In this document: piece after piece, positions 1 to 10,751 of the stretch
How positions within the stretch are numbered: position 1 is the first letter of the stretch
Layout: every line of letters begins with the position of its first letter
Source: Candidatus Rifleibacteriota bacterium
Lineage (GTDB): Bacteria; Muiribacteriota; Ozemobacteria; Ozemobacterales; Ozemobacteraceae
Assembly: GCA_024710355.1 (NCBI GenBank)
Contig: JANJUX010000043.1
Coordinates: forward strand, 1-64,000
Direction: 5' to 3'
Length of the DNA stretch: 64,000 nt
Program-made: the position numbers and the translations under genes
Notes under the pieces: generated by a model
Databases searched by the model: none
Seen by the model: only the letters and a program-made list of their open reading frames with translations
Told to the model about the DNA's origin: nothing

Positions 1-1
1 G

Positions 2-3000
2 GGTCCCAGCACCGACGTTTACCGGACAGTTTTCACCATTAACGCCGGCGCCCTTGAAGATGATACTCCCCATCAGTTTCTGGTCACCGTTAAAGACAAA
101 CTGAATACTCAGATCGTGCAGAGATATTCAAATGCCGTCTACATTGACAGCACTTTGCCGGTCATTACCAGTGCGACCCTGACCTCAACCGACAACCCGA
201 TCAAGGTTGGCAGCCTGTTTACGGTTACGGTCAACGCTACCGGCGTTGAAAACGGCTCCGTTTCTGTCGACCTGAGTTTGATCGGCAGCCCCACAAATGT
301 CATTCTGCCAATGACAGCTGCCAACACTTTCAGCAAAAGCTTCATTCTGGCTAATTCAAGCATCGCCGGCATTGCCCGCGATGCTCTAACCTCCTTCCCG
401 GTCGCCGTATCAGACACAATCAGCCCCTCAAATGACATGGCACACCTCGTTTATGGCGCAACCACACAGATGCCCATAGATAATGAACCGCCATTGGTGC
501 TTGTGGCAACCTACACCATGATCAGCCAGAAGAATCCGCCCTACGTCATCATTGGCGATCAGCTTGTTCTTGAAGTTGAGGTTGCTTCGACGACCTCGAC
601 CTTCGACGGGCACACCGTCACCGCCGACCTGCGGGATGCCGGCCTGAATGCCGCACAGGCACTGACCTTCGCCGGCGGCAAGTTTACCTACACCTTCACC
701 GTAGCTACCGGCACCACCAACCTCGGTGCCACTTTTCCGCTGACTATCGTCGATAACGCCACCAACGGCCCGGCTACCGGCACCAGCATGACGCCGTTTG
801 TCGCGTCGATCACCATACCGCTTTTCGACCAGAATCCACCTGACCCCGGAATGCTCAAACTGACGGTCAGCAGAAGACCTGGCGAAATCGCCGATATCTA
901 CGACAACAACACTCTGGTTAATCATCACAAAAAACTGCACTTCAACCTGCCGTTCACCCGCGAAATTTATGATGACCACGCAACCGCGACCATCAATATG
1001 TATTATGTCGCACAGAACGGTCTCGATTACGTCGATGCATCTCTCAACCTGGTCGTTGGCCCTACCGACTATGCAAGAATGACGGCTTCGGACACCGCTT
1101 CATACACGCTCATATTCGATGTGGCAACCTTCACAACATTGTCTGATCCGCTTCAACGCTATAAATATCCACACAGTTTTGTCGCTACCATGTATGACCG
1201 CTCGGGCAACCTGGTCGTGGTCCAGACCGACCCGAATATCAAATACCGGGCTGACTGCTATATTCCGACCATTGCAACGGTGACTACCATGGTTATCGGC
1301 GGCGGCACCGCCCGGGTCGGCAGCCAGATTCTTTTCAGAACCGAAATTCTTGACAACAACGATGAATATGACGGCGGAAATCGTGTGCCGCCAACCATCG
1401 ACCTGACCTCTCTCGGCCTCGACCCGGCCACGCCACTCACAAACAATCCAGCGGGCAGCAACTGGTATGAACTGACCGCTGTTGTTCCTGAAGGTGACTA
1501 CCAGACAACTGTGGCTTCGTGGGCCATATCTGTGCGTGACGGCGGCAGAAACTTCGTCGCCACACACACGCAGCCGACAATTCCGGTCGACAACAAGGCC
1601 CCGATAGTCAACAGCATGACCGTAACCTGGGCCGGGATGCCGGCACCGATGCGCTCGGGCATCGAAGCCAGCTTTACCATTCAGCTCGATTCGGGTGAAA
1701 CCCTTGGCAGTGCAATTGTCGACCTGACCGCCATAGGCGGGCCTGCCGATGCGGCAATGGCTGCATACCCCGCCACCAGCAGTTTCATGCTCACATACAC
1801 TACCAGAGAAACAAACCGGGAATATTCAAATTATAAGTTCACAGCCAGAGTTTCTGACCCGAATGCCAATCAGGTCACAATCCAATCGAACGCAGTCGCC
1901 TCAGTGGACTGTCAGTTCCCGGCTTTCATCAACACCGGCATTGCCATTTTCCAGGACAACGGCGACAACCCGCAACCAGGGGTTGTTGCAAACATCAACG
2001 ATGTAATTGTGGTTTTTGCCAGCATCACCGCTTCTCTCGACGCAGTTGCATCAGCCACGATCAGTTCGAGCACCGGCAGTATCGCAACTGCTGCCATGGT
2101 GTTCAATGCAAGCCGCAACCGCCACGAAGCCTTTTTTACCGTCGGCAACGATACCACCCTGTGGGGCACGCTTAACCTTGACAACATTAACTTTACCCTT
2201 ACAGGCAGAGATGATGCCGCCAACATTGCCACCCCCTCAGCAGGAGTCGCAACCTTTACGGTTAAAAATATAGCGCCGCAACTTGCCAACCATGGCTTTA
2301 CCCTTTGGCCAAATAATGAACTCGAGTTCAACAAAGACGGGTACCTGGTATTCAATATCGCTTCAGGCCCACGTCCAGACCTGCTCCTGGCAAGTGCCAC
2401 CCTGCAGGGCGGCGCAACGGTAACCAGCGCCTATCTAAACCTTTCACAGATCCCGGGCGGCCCGGCAAAACTGGCGCTGCCGGCCGGCGTCATATCAGGT
2501 TCGGTAGCTTCGATGGCTACCGGCATCAACCTTTCAACCTATTCCCAGTTCGATAATACCGACGGTTCAACTGTAGAATTTTCAATAACCCTCGTCGACG
2601 AAGCCGGCAACGGTGCTACCGGCAGCCAGACCTTCGTCGTCGACACAAAACGGCCGGCAATCACCAGCGCCCAGTTTGACGGTTCCAGACTCAGCCTCAG
2701 CTTTTCTGAATGGGTTGCTTCTGACACTCCGTTACTATGGCGACTAATTGGCAGCAATACTGCACCCATCGGAACTACTGCTTCCATGTCTCTTGGCAAC
2801 ACCTCTCTCGCATTTCCGACCCTGTTGTGGCAGTCATACGATTTCGACCTGACCATCGATGGTCGTAAAACCGTGGCAGGCTGGGCTTCAACCCCTCTGT
2901 ATCTTGAAGTAATAGCTTCCTCGGTGCCAGCAATAACTGACGAATATGGCAACTGGCTGCCGACTGTAAGCCGCCTTCCTGTCACAATCACCAATTCGGC

Positions 3001-6000
3001 TTTCAGAGAACCGGCAAAAATCACAAGCATTTATCTCAATCACAATTGGCCAAACGCCACAACTCTTGAGATCTTCTTCAGCAAAGCCATGGACACCGCT
3101 TACGCAGCATCTGCTGCAGTTCTCTTCGTTGATCCCCCGTCAGCAGGCGATACTGCACCTTTTGTGCCAGTAAATTACAATATTGCTTATTATTTCAACG
3201 ATAGCCCGGCCAGCGACACGTTTGCCTGGAGTGCCGGCAATACGGCACTGACAATAACCCTCTGCGACGAAGGCCGCGACTGGGTTGCAAAAAAACTTGG
3301 CAACGGCGCAAAAACGATAAAATTTGCGCAGAGATCCATCGGTCTACCGTTTGCCCGCGATGATCTCGGACGGGCGATGGCGTTCTATTCATACAGCAAC
3401 CCGGTGTTGATCTCGGACAACCGGACCGACCCGCTGGCCCCAACTCTCAGCTGGTATATAAAGGGCAACCCGGAGGCGCCCAGAATCAATCTTTCTGATG
3501 CCACTCTCGACCTCACCTTTACCGACCGTGCATGGCTTTACAACAATGACTACGCCAACTGGCTCGACACCGTGCCCGAAGTCTATACGCCGATTCCGAC
3601 AGATGCCAAAGGCCGCAATAATTTTCAGGGTAAAATCTATTTCTATGACCGCGATTCGCTTGTCTACAAACAGCTTGGCTTCGAAAAAATTTCGAGCGTC
3701 ATAAATTCTGATTACTCCAGCACAACCGTAAGACTCAAACTTACCGATGCTGATGTTAACAACATTCTCGGCCTTTACAACCAGAGTGCCGACCGAAACT
3801 GGGGTCTAAAAGTCGATGCCGGCGCCTTCATCAACCTCTGGGGCGTTGGCAACAGCGCCTATCTCGGCTCAACCCCGGGCAGTGTTCAGCTTACGGTTGC
3901 AACCCCGGTTGCCTCAGTAGCCATACCTGTATGTGCCGTATCGGATATGCCGCCAGTCAAAGAAGACACCGGCAACTTCATCTTCGAATTCGAAATGGTT
4001 CCGGCCACAACTACCGCCGGCATCGTCATTCCGTTCTCGACCACCGCCAGCCCGACCGCAGGTATTTTCCTGCAGAGTGACGGTTCACGTCTGGCATCAG
4101 GCACCTTCACCGGCTGGTCTTATCGCACCGTCAACGGCGTCAGCAAAACAATCGCCGCCTTCAAAACCTCAGAAGACTTCAGAACTGATGTTGACTACGG
4201 CACACCGGCTCAACTCGAAATTTTCGGGCTGAAAGACATCTTCGACAATCCGGTCACCGGAATGATCGCATCGTTTGTCTATGATCGCGCCAGCCGCACT
4301 ACCGCCGGTAGTGGTTTCACAACCGCTTCAGCCGCGCTGGTCGTCGACAACGTCCTGCCGACTGTCGTTTCGATTCTGCCGGGCGATGTCATCGGCGTTA
4401 CCAATGCCAACACCGGGCTTTTCAAAATTAATTTCAGCGAATCGATGGACACGACAGCGACAAAAAGGCCTGGCCTGTCACTTGCGACAGACACAGAAAC
4501 CATCAATTTTGTTTTCTCTCACTGGGAAAATGACAACCAGCGTGCGGTTTACAAAAACCTTCAGGCGATAACCCTCAGCACCCCGAACGGAACCTGGACT
4601 TATACAATTTCCGGTGGCGCCGACACTGCCGGCAACGCCCTCGTAACAGAAACCCGTGAAGTCAGGATTCTCTCCGACGCACCGCCGGTCGCACCGGGTG
4701 GGGTTGCACTCAAAACTATCCAGAGCACAATCAGCCCGACTGAACTGCTCAATCAACCGCTCAGTTTTGCGGTAACCCCGACAGCCGAACTTTCGATCAC
4801 CTACCAGAAAATACCCACAGAAAATCTGCCACATATGGTCAGATTCTACAATTCAAACGACCTTATGATCGGAAGCGCCATTGTGGTAATCGGTCCTGAC
4901 ACCGCCGCCACGGCAACCATAGACAGTTCAAATTTCGTGCCCGCCCTGGGCAATGTCGGGCCGCTGCCGATTACGGTCAAACTGGTCGATAATGCCGGCA
5001 ATCTCACCGGTGGCCTGCTTGAAGTGACCTATGACGCCAATGCTCCGGTTCTGAATTCCTTCGAACTGACCGGCGTCGCCACCAGAAGTCTCGGCATCTA
5101 CTATTACAACAGCCTCAATCTGGGCAATCTGACCGCGATTGCCGGCAGTGCGGCAACTGACCCGCTGCGGCTCACAATAGCATCTGAAGCAGTTCTGGCA
5201 ACCGCCACTCTCGACATGACCCGCAGTTCGAACTACTCGGTCAGCTTTGGCCGAAGTCTGCCCCCGACTCTGGCACCAGGCACCTACTCACTTAGAGTAA
5301 CTGATGCCGCCGGTAATATGCATACTGGCTCGGAGAGCATTACCTTGAGAGTCGACAACGCCAGCCCGACGGTTACAGCAATCGAACCGTCAACAGTGAT
5401 CGGCATAACTGCCGCCAGGATGGCAACCTTTACCGTCACTTTCTCGGAACGCATGGACAATATGGCTTCACCGACGCTCGAGCTTGCCACCAGTTCAAGA
5501 ATCATCCCGATGGACTTCGTCGGCTGGGCCGATGCAACGGTTGCAACCACCGCATACTTCGTCAATCGCTTTGACATAGATGTCCTGCACCCCGCTGGAG
5601 TCTACAATTATCGTATCACTAACCCGGGAACAGTGCGCGATCTGGCCGCCAACCCGCTCAACCCCGCCGGCAACTTCAGCCTCGATGTTCAGTCGAAAGG
5701 CCCGGCCGCACCTGTGACTGTTCTCAGTCTGCAGCCAGACATTTTTGACAGCAGCGTGCTCGAAAATAGCCATTACAGCACTCTCGTCGATCCGAGTGGC
5801 TCGGCCTCGGTCAGATTGGACTACAGCAGTCAGCCGCCACTCAACTGGCCGCACCAGCTGCTGGTTTACAGCCCTGACAAAACGCTGGTCGCCACTCTTG
5901 CGATCGATGCAACATCATACATTGCTGAGTTCCCAGGCAATTCAGCATCATGGGCGAACCTGTCAGGACCAGACGCAGACGGACATTACTCGTTCAAACT

Positions 6001-9000
6001 CATCGACAATCTTGGGAATATCGGCCCTGAAACCGGCTATCTCAACCGCACCCTCTATCTCGACAGGGCCTCTGCCACAGTCGAAACCCTGACATTCAAC
6101 GATGGCGGCTTCGGCATTGCCAGCGCTGGCATCCGTTACTTCTCGCCGATTTTGAACGGTTCTGCGACCGTTACTCTGACAACTCTTGCCACCGACAGCA
6201 TCAGATTGGTTGTGGCTTCAGGAACTGCGACCCACACCTTCGACCTGGCTTCGGCCACCACCACTCACACAGGCCTGGTTGGCGGAACTCTGCCAGAAGG
6301 TCTCTACACGGTCAGCACCGCTGACTTTGCCGGCAATTTCTCGATCGGTGCCACATCAACATTCCAGCTGATTGTTGACTTCAATGAACCGATAGTTATC
6401 TCAGCCTCTCCAGATACTACAATTGGCGCAGTTGCAGCCAATGGTGGCAACTTTCAGGTTATCTTTTCTGAACGCATGCAGACTGCCGGCACACCACCGA
6501 CCGCATATCTGGCTTCGACGACGCCTCTGAGCAAAGAAGCGCCCCTTAAATTTGTCAGCTGGTCTGACGATTACACAGCCAACTTCGTGGCAGAAAAGGC
6601 CATCGACGATAGTTTTGCGCCCGGAACCTACAGTTACATTATCGCCGGCGCAAGAGACTATGCCGGCAATATTGCCACCAGCACCGCTCATGGCGCATTC
6701 ACCGTGCAGATTTACTCAAAGAAACCGGTCTTTAATGCCACTCTAACCACCCGCCAGCCTCTTATCAGCGGCAACACCGATCTGATTGACACACTTGTGG
6801 CGTATTTCAGTCCGAATGTTGCGCCGGGGGTTGCAACTCTGACCGTTACCTACAGTGATGGTCCCTATTCGACTCCTCACCAGCTGATGCTCTACGATGC
6901 CACCAATGTTCATGTTTGGACAATAAATCTTACTGCCAGCGGCAGCACAGGCATAGCTTCGGTTGACGCTGCGTTTTTCAATAATCCCGACCCGAACAGC
7001 TCCCCAATATTGCATCGCTTCACTGTTCTCGACAGTCTTGGCAACTACAGCGCCACTTCGACTCTTAATCTGGTCTATGACGCGATTGGACCAGACGTGA
7101 GCAGTCTTGTCATAACTAATGTCTCGCCCGCATCGATCAACCCCGTCTATTATCACAACCCGGCTCTGCACGGGAACCTGGTCGTAGCCGCGGAAACCAA
7201 CGATGCCAGTGGCCCGGCCAGACTCCTGCTGGGTAATGGCGTAGCCACAAAAACCTGGCAGATGACTTCGTTAACCGGTGACAGTCGCTACAGTTATAGC
7301 ATGACCGCCGCCGACAACAATGCAACCGCCATGCCAGACGGCACCTACGGCATGACGCTGGTTGACGGAGCCGGTAACTTCGCCACCGGTGTTGCATCAA
7401 CTGCTGTTCTGGTCATCGACCGGGTGGCGCCGCTTCTGACTTCAACCCAGCTCAGTGCTGGAACATATCTCAGTTCTGGCGCCGCCGGGGCCGCCACTTT
7501 TACCCTTACCTTCGACGAAGAGCTCTACGCTCTTGCAACACCAACTCTGAGCATCGCCACAACCTCAGCCAGTATCACCTGTGTCTGTGCAAGTTTCTCA
7601 GGTAAAATCGCCACCTTCACAACTGCCATGGCAGTTACCAACGCACTGCCCCAGGGTGAATACACCTGGAAGATCAGGGCCACCGACCTGACCGGCAACG
7701 TTTTTGACGGAGCCTCCGGCACTGTTATGGTGCGATCGAGAGGCCCGGTCATAGCCTCGATCAGAACCGAATCGATGCAGGCAACCACTGCCAGCGGCAG
7801 TGAAACCCTTATCAACCAGCCTTTCAGCTTCATGGTCAACCCGGGAGTTTCGACGCTCTCCGTTCAACTTGGCGGCGCCCCAGATGGAAACCCGAACCTC
7901 GTGCATCTCCATTACATGCTTGAAGGCAATGTAATCGCATCTTATCCTCTGCCCCTCGTCGGCAACGCAGCGACATTCTCCTGGAGTATCGCTCAGGGTC
8001 CGCAGCCGACACTGCCGACAACCTACAATATGTTCCTGGTTGATACCAACGACGACTATTCTCTCGAACAGCTGCCCTGGCGCCTCGACAATGCCACTCC
8101 GACCGTTACGGGTCTAAGTCTCACCGGCGGCGAAAACGATGCTGCCAATTCAACCATCTACTTCAACCCGTTCCGACACCCGTTCATTAACACAAAATTT
8201 CAGGCACCCGCTGAAACTGAAGCGCCAAAACTGCGCATCAGGAGTTTGAACTCGACCGACACCTATGAACTCAGCCCAGCCGGGACCGGATTCTGGAGCA
8301 CAAACTTCACCGGTGTCTACAGTCGCAGCACTCAGGCCGCCACCAGACTTCCTGACGGGCGCTACGATGTAGGTATGGTCGACCGCGCCGGCAATCTGGC
8401 CGCTTCTGGTTCAGAAAACCTTTACACGCTGATTATCGACACTCAGAACCCCGTGGTCAGCACCTATACGATGTATGTGGCCTCACAACCCGTCAGCTGG
8501 TTTGCCCCGAGTGCCGGCAACCTTGACATCTTCACAGTTACTGCCGAACCTCTGAGTGCTACAGGTGCCTTCTATCTCGAAATAACCAATGTTGTCGGCA
8601 CCAGAATCAATCGCCTGCCATTGGTCGCTTCAGCCGGAGCACTTCTGGCAACCTGGAACGGCAGAAACGATCTTGGCAACCTCGTTGCAGACGGCGACTA
8701 CACCTTCAGAGTATCCGATTATGCCGGAAACCTGGCCACTGCAGCCGCAAAACTCAGGGTTATCGCCAGCGAGTTCAAGGCTTCTTCAGTAACCCAGGTC
8801 AGTTCAACGTCTGCTAGAATCTGGTTCAACCAGGAATTAAAGGACTCTACGGTAAATGCAGCATCGCTGCGGGCAGACCCGGCGCTGACCTTCAATTCGG
8901 TAACGGTTGTCGAACCCATGGCAATTCTCTTTACCACCAGCCAGAAATTCGTGCACAACCAGACCTACCAGATTTTTGTCGCCAGCGAAACTTCAGGTGT

Positions 9001-10747
9001 CAGAAGCATCTACGGTGCGTCTCTATCGAGTGCAAGCAACCAGATTGCCTTCACGGCAGATGGCGAAGGCCCCGGCATTGTCAGTCATGACTTTTCTGGT
9101 CTCACCAGCCAGAAAGAATTCAAAATCGTTTTCAACGAAACTCTCGACAGCAGCAAAGCCGGAAACATTGCAGCCTACTCTCTGAAAAACTCAACCGGCG
9201 GCAGTATTGCGCTCACTCAGGCAGTCATGCTGACCGATCAGATAACAGTCAAGCTTACAGCCGCCGAGGACCTTGTCGAAAGCCAGGATTATACAATAAC
9301 AGCCAGTGGCGTAGCCGACATATTCGGCAATACCGGAACCGGACTGCCCTACACTTTCCAGGGGCGCGATCTGACGCCTCCGGTTATCAAAGTATCGGCG
9401 TTTTCGAATCCGGCCAATGTTAACGACATCATCGTTCTGGCATCAACGAATGAACCTCTGAAGTCTGCTCCGGTTCTTTATGTCAGACATGGCAGCGCTT
9501 CAACCGTGAGCATCGGTATGCAGGCACGCACAGGCAATCAGTTGTTCATGGCTGGTGTTTCACTGAACTCAGCCAATGGCAGCACCGGTACGCTCACAGT
9601 AAGAGGCGAGGATGTTTCCGGCAATCAGGGCGCCGGTGAAGGAAGCTTTACCATTGCCTATGTCGCTGCAAATATCGCCGCTCAGATACTTTCTGCCGAC
9701 GAAAACCTGAAACTGACATTTGCAGAAGACAGTTTGAAAGAAGACACGACCGTCAAGATTCTCAAGCACGAACTCTCTCACGACGCTTCTGGCAATGGTC
9801 TGATCATGGCATCGATGCAGAAAGAACTTCGGGCAATCAGAGGTCTGCGCGCATCTGTAGCCACTGGTCGTGAAGTTCAGAACAGTTCTGAACTGGTTCC
9901 GGTCTCTGCGGGCTACGAAATCAGCGTCGACGCCGGAAAAATAAGCAAGGGCTTCAGTATGGCGTTCAAACTTCCGGCAACTGCCACAACGGGTCTTGGA
10001 TTGTTCAACCAGTCAGGGAGCAGCTGGAAATTCATCACTGCCGGCACAAGCGAAAATGCCTTCCCGGCACGCCTGACATCTTCTCAGATCGTTGCGGTCA
10101 TGCGTGACATCGCTGCTCCGAGAATCAGTCTTGACCAGGATATTGATCTGAATGAGCCGTTGCGCTCTGCCAGACCGGAATTCAAGGGGCAGATTGAAGA
10201 GTATGGTTCTGGTCTGAATCAATCAGAAACCCTGGCTTCGATAAATGGTGGAGTGCCACAACCGGTTGCCGTGGATGCCGCCGGACGTTTTACCTTCAAA
10301 CCCCTTGCCCCTCTGACAAATGGAGAGCATGAGCTGGTGATCAGGGCGGCAGACCAGACCGGAAACATGGCACAAACCGCAGCAATAAGATTCCAGGTGG
10401 CGCTGCCGCTGCAGATTGACCAGATCATGCAGTATCCCAATCCGGCAAGAAATCGTGGTTTCATCAGAATCAGCGCAAACAGTGGCTCTCTGACTGACGA
10501 CCTGGTAAAAATCAGAATTTACGATACTGCCGGGCACAAGGTTGCAGCGCTCGGAAATGTCAGAGCGGTCAAAGAAAACTTTGCCGCCGGAGGCTCACGT
10601 TATCTCTATGACATTGCCTGGGATCTGCGCAACGAAGACGGGAAAACTGTTGCCAACGGTGTCTACATCGCCAGAATTGAAGTTCTTGACCCGCTTAATC
10701 CGGCAATAAAAGTTAAGAAAACCTGCAAACTGGCAGTATTGAGGTAA
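2..10747 (+). CDS. Giant secreted Ig-like repeat protein with FlgD-type C-terminus (5' partial)
   Basis: The reading frame is open from base 2, so the gene starts left of the window; the GTG at 116 is only the first internal start-like codon and the residues before it continue the repeat pattern. The visible part is over 3540 residues of beta-sandwich units of about 110-125 residues. Many begin with a D-x-x-x-P motif and end with a D-x-A-G-N motif, as in bacterial Ig-like/cadherin-like repeats. Four tandem three-domain supermodules lie at about 4345-8440. Two SbsA-type Ig-like units follow at about 8770-9360. The last 110 residues begin with YPNPARN and contain a W-D-L-R-N-x-D-G plus N-G-V-Y-x-A-R pattern, typical of FlgD Ig-like and T9SS type A-like domains. 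Inferred role: surface or extracellular adhesion or structural protein. No enzymatic motif is visible. It is paralogous to the gene at 11716-21639, and a TPR lipoprotein follows 4 bases downstream. Confidence 0.85.
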   Translation, partial: GPSTDVYRTVFTINAGALEDDTPHQFLVTVKDKLNTQIVQRYSNAVYIDSTLPVITSATLTSTDNPIKVGSLFTVTVNATGVENGSVSVDLSLIGSPTNVILPMTAANTFSKSFILANSSIAGIARDALTSFPVAVSDTISPSNDMAHLVYGATTQMPIDNEPPLVLVATYTMISQKNPPYVIIGDQLVLEVEVASTTSTFDGHTVTADLRDAGLNAAQALTFAGGKFTYTFTVATGTTNLGATFPLTIVDNATNGPATGTSMTPFVASITIPLFDQNPPDPGMLKLTVSRRPGEIADIYDNNTLVNHHKKLHFNLPFTREIYDDHATATINMYYVAQNGLDYVDASLNLVVGPTDYARMTASDTASYTLIFDVATFTTLSDPLQRYKYPHSFVATMYDRSGNLVVVQTDPNIKYRADCYIPTIATVTTMVIGGGTARVGSQILFRTEILDNNDEYDGGNRVPPTIDLTSLGLDPATPLTNNPAGSNWYELTAVVPEGDYQTTVASWAISVRDGGRNFVATHTQPTIPVDNKAPIVNSMTVTWAGMPAPMRSGIEASFTIQLDSGETLGSAIVDLTAIGGPADAAMAAYPATSSFMLTYTTRETNREYSNYKFTARVSDPNANQVTIQSNAVASVDCQFPAFINTGIAIFQDNGDNPQPGVVANINDVIVVFASITASLDAVASATISSSTGSIATAAMVFNASRNRHEAFFTVGNDTTLWGTLNLDNINFTLTGRDDAANIATPSAGVATFTVKNIAPQLANHGFTLWPNNELEFNKDGYLVFNIASGPRPDLLLASATLQGGATVTSAYLNLSQIPGGPAKLALPAGVISGSVASMATGINLSTYSQFDNTDGSTVEFSITLVDEAGNGATGSQTFVVDTKRPAITSAQFDGSRLSLSFSEWVASDTPLLWRLIGSNTAPIGTTASMSLGNTSLAFPTLLWQSYDFDLTIDGRKTVAGWASTPLYLEVIASSVPAITDEYGNWLPTVSRLPVTITNSAFREPAKITSIYLNHNWPNATTLEIFFSKAMDTAYAASAAVLFVDPPSAGDTAPFVPVNYNIAYYFNDSPASDTFAWSAGNTALTITLCDEGRDWVAKKLGNGAKTIKFAQRSIGLPFARDDLGRAMAFYSYSNPVLISDNRTDPLAPTLSWYIKGNPEAPRINLSDATLDLTFTDRAWLYNNDYANWLDTVPEVYTPIPTDAKGRNNFQGKIYFYDRDSLVYKQLGFEKISSVINSDYSSTTVRLKLTDADVNNILGLYNQSADRNWGLKVDAGAFINLWGVGNSAYLGSTPGSVQLTVATPVASVAIPVCAVSDMPPVKEDTGNFIFEFEMVPATTTAGIVIPFSTTASPTAGIFLQSDGSRLASGTFTGWSYRTVNGVSKTIAAFKTSEDFRTDVDYGTPAQLEIFGLKDIFDNPVTGMIASFVYDRASRTTAGSGFTTASAALVVDNVLPTVVSILPGDVIGVTNANTGLFKINFSESMDTTATKRPGLSLATDTETINFVFSHWENDNQRAVYKNLQAITLSTPNGTWTYTISGGADTAGNALVTETREVRILSDAPPVAPGGVALKTIQSTISPTELLNQPLSFAVTPTAELSITYQKIPTENLPHMVRFYNSNDLMIGSAIVVIGPDTAATATIDSSNFVPALGNVGPLPITVKLVDNAGNLTGGLLEVTYDANAPVLNSFELTGVATRSLGIYYYNSLNLGNLTAIAGSAATDPLRLTIASEAVLATATLDMTRSSNYSVSFGRSLPPTLAPGTYSLRVTDAAGNMHTGSESITLRVDNASPTVTAIEPSTVIGITAARMATFTVTFSERMDNMASPTLELATSSRIIPMDFVGWADATVATTAYFVNRFDIDVLHPAGVYNYRITNPGTVRDLAANPLNPAGNFSLDVQSKGPAAPVTVLSLQPDIFDSSVLENSHYSTLVDPSGSASVRLDYSSQPPLNWPHQLLVYSPDKTLVATLAIDATSYIAEFPGNSASWANLSGPDADGHYSFKLIDNLGNIGPETGYLNRTLYLDRASATVETLTFNDGGFGIASAGIRYFSPILNGSATVTLTTLATDSIRLVVASGTATHTFDLASATTTHTGLVGGTLPEGLYTVSTADFAGNFSIGATSTFQLIVDFNEPIVISASPDTTIGAVAANGGNFQVIFSERMQTAGTPPTAYLASTTPLSKEAPLKFVSWSDDYTANFVAEKAIDDSFAPGTYSYIIAGARDYAGNIATSTAHGAFTVQIYSKKPVFNATLTTRQPLISGNTDLIDTLVAYFSPNVAPGVATLTVTYSDGPYSTPHQLMLYDATNVHVWTINLTASGSTGIASVDAAFFNNPDPNSSPILHRFTVLDSLGNYSATSTLNLVYDAIGPDVSSLVITNVSPASINPVYYHNPALHGNLVVAAETNDASGPARLLLGNGVATKTWQMTSLTGDSRYSYSMTAADNNATAMPDGTYGMTLVDGAGNFATGVASTAVLVIDRVAPLLTSTQLSAGTYLSSGAAGAATFTLTFDEELYALATPTLSIATTSASITCVCASFSGKIATFTTAMAVTNALPQGEYTWKIRATDLTGNVFDGASGTVMVRSRGPVIASIRTESMQATTASGSETLINQPFSFMVNPGVSTLSVQLGGAPDGNPNLVHLHYMLEGNVIASYPLPLVGNAATFSWSIAQGPQPTLPTTYNMFLVDTNDDYSLEQLPWRLDNATPTVTGLSLTGGENDAANSTIYFNPFRHPFINTKFQAPAETEAPKLRIRSLNSTDTYELSPAGTGFWSTNFTGVYSRSTQAATRLPDGRYDVGMVDRAGNLAASGSENLYTLIIDTQNPVVSTYTMYVASQPVSWFAPSAGNLDIFTVTAEPLSATGAFYLEITNVVGTRINRLPLVASAGALLATWNGRNDLGNLVADGDYTFRVSDYAGNLATAAAKLRVIASEFKASSVTQVSSTSARIWFNQELKDSTVNAASLRADPALTFNSVTVVEPMAILFTTSQKFVHNQTYQIFVASETSGVRSIYGASLSSASNQIAFTADGEGPGIVSHDFSGLTSQKEFKIVFNETLDSSKAGNIAAYSLKNSTGGSIALTQAVMLTDQITVKLTAAEDLVESQDYTITASGVADIFGNTGTGLPYTFQGRDLTPPVIKVSAFSNPANVNDIIVLASTNEPLKSAPVLYVRHGSASTVSIGMQARTGNQLFMAGVSLNSANGSTGTLTVRGEDVSGNQGAGEGSFTIAYVAANIAAQILSADENLKLTFAEDSLKEDTTVKILKHELSHDASGNGLIMASMQKELRAIRGLRASVATGREVQNSSELVPVSAGYEISVDAGKISKGFSMAFKLPATATTGLGLFNQSGSSWKFITAGTSENAFPARLTSSQIVAVMRDIAAPRISLDQDIDLNEPLRSARPEFKGQIEEYGSGLNQSETLASINGGVPQPVAVDAAGRFTFKPLAPLTNGEHELVIRAADQTGNMAQTAAIRFQVALPLQIDQIMQYPNPARNRGFIRISANSGSLTDDLVKIRIYDTAGHKVAALGNVRAVKENFAAGGSRYLYDIAWDLRNEDGKTVANGVYIARIEVLDPLNPAIKVKKTCKLAVLR

Positions 10748-10751
10748 AATC

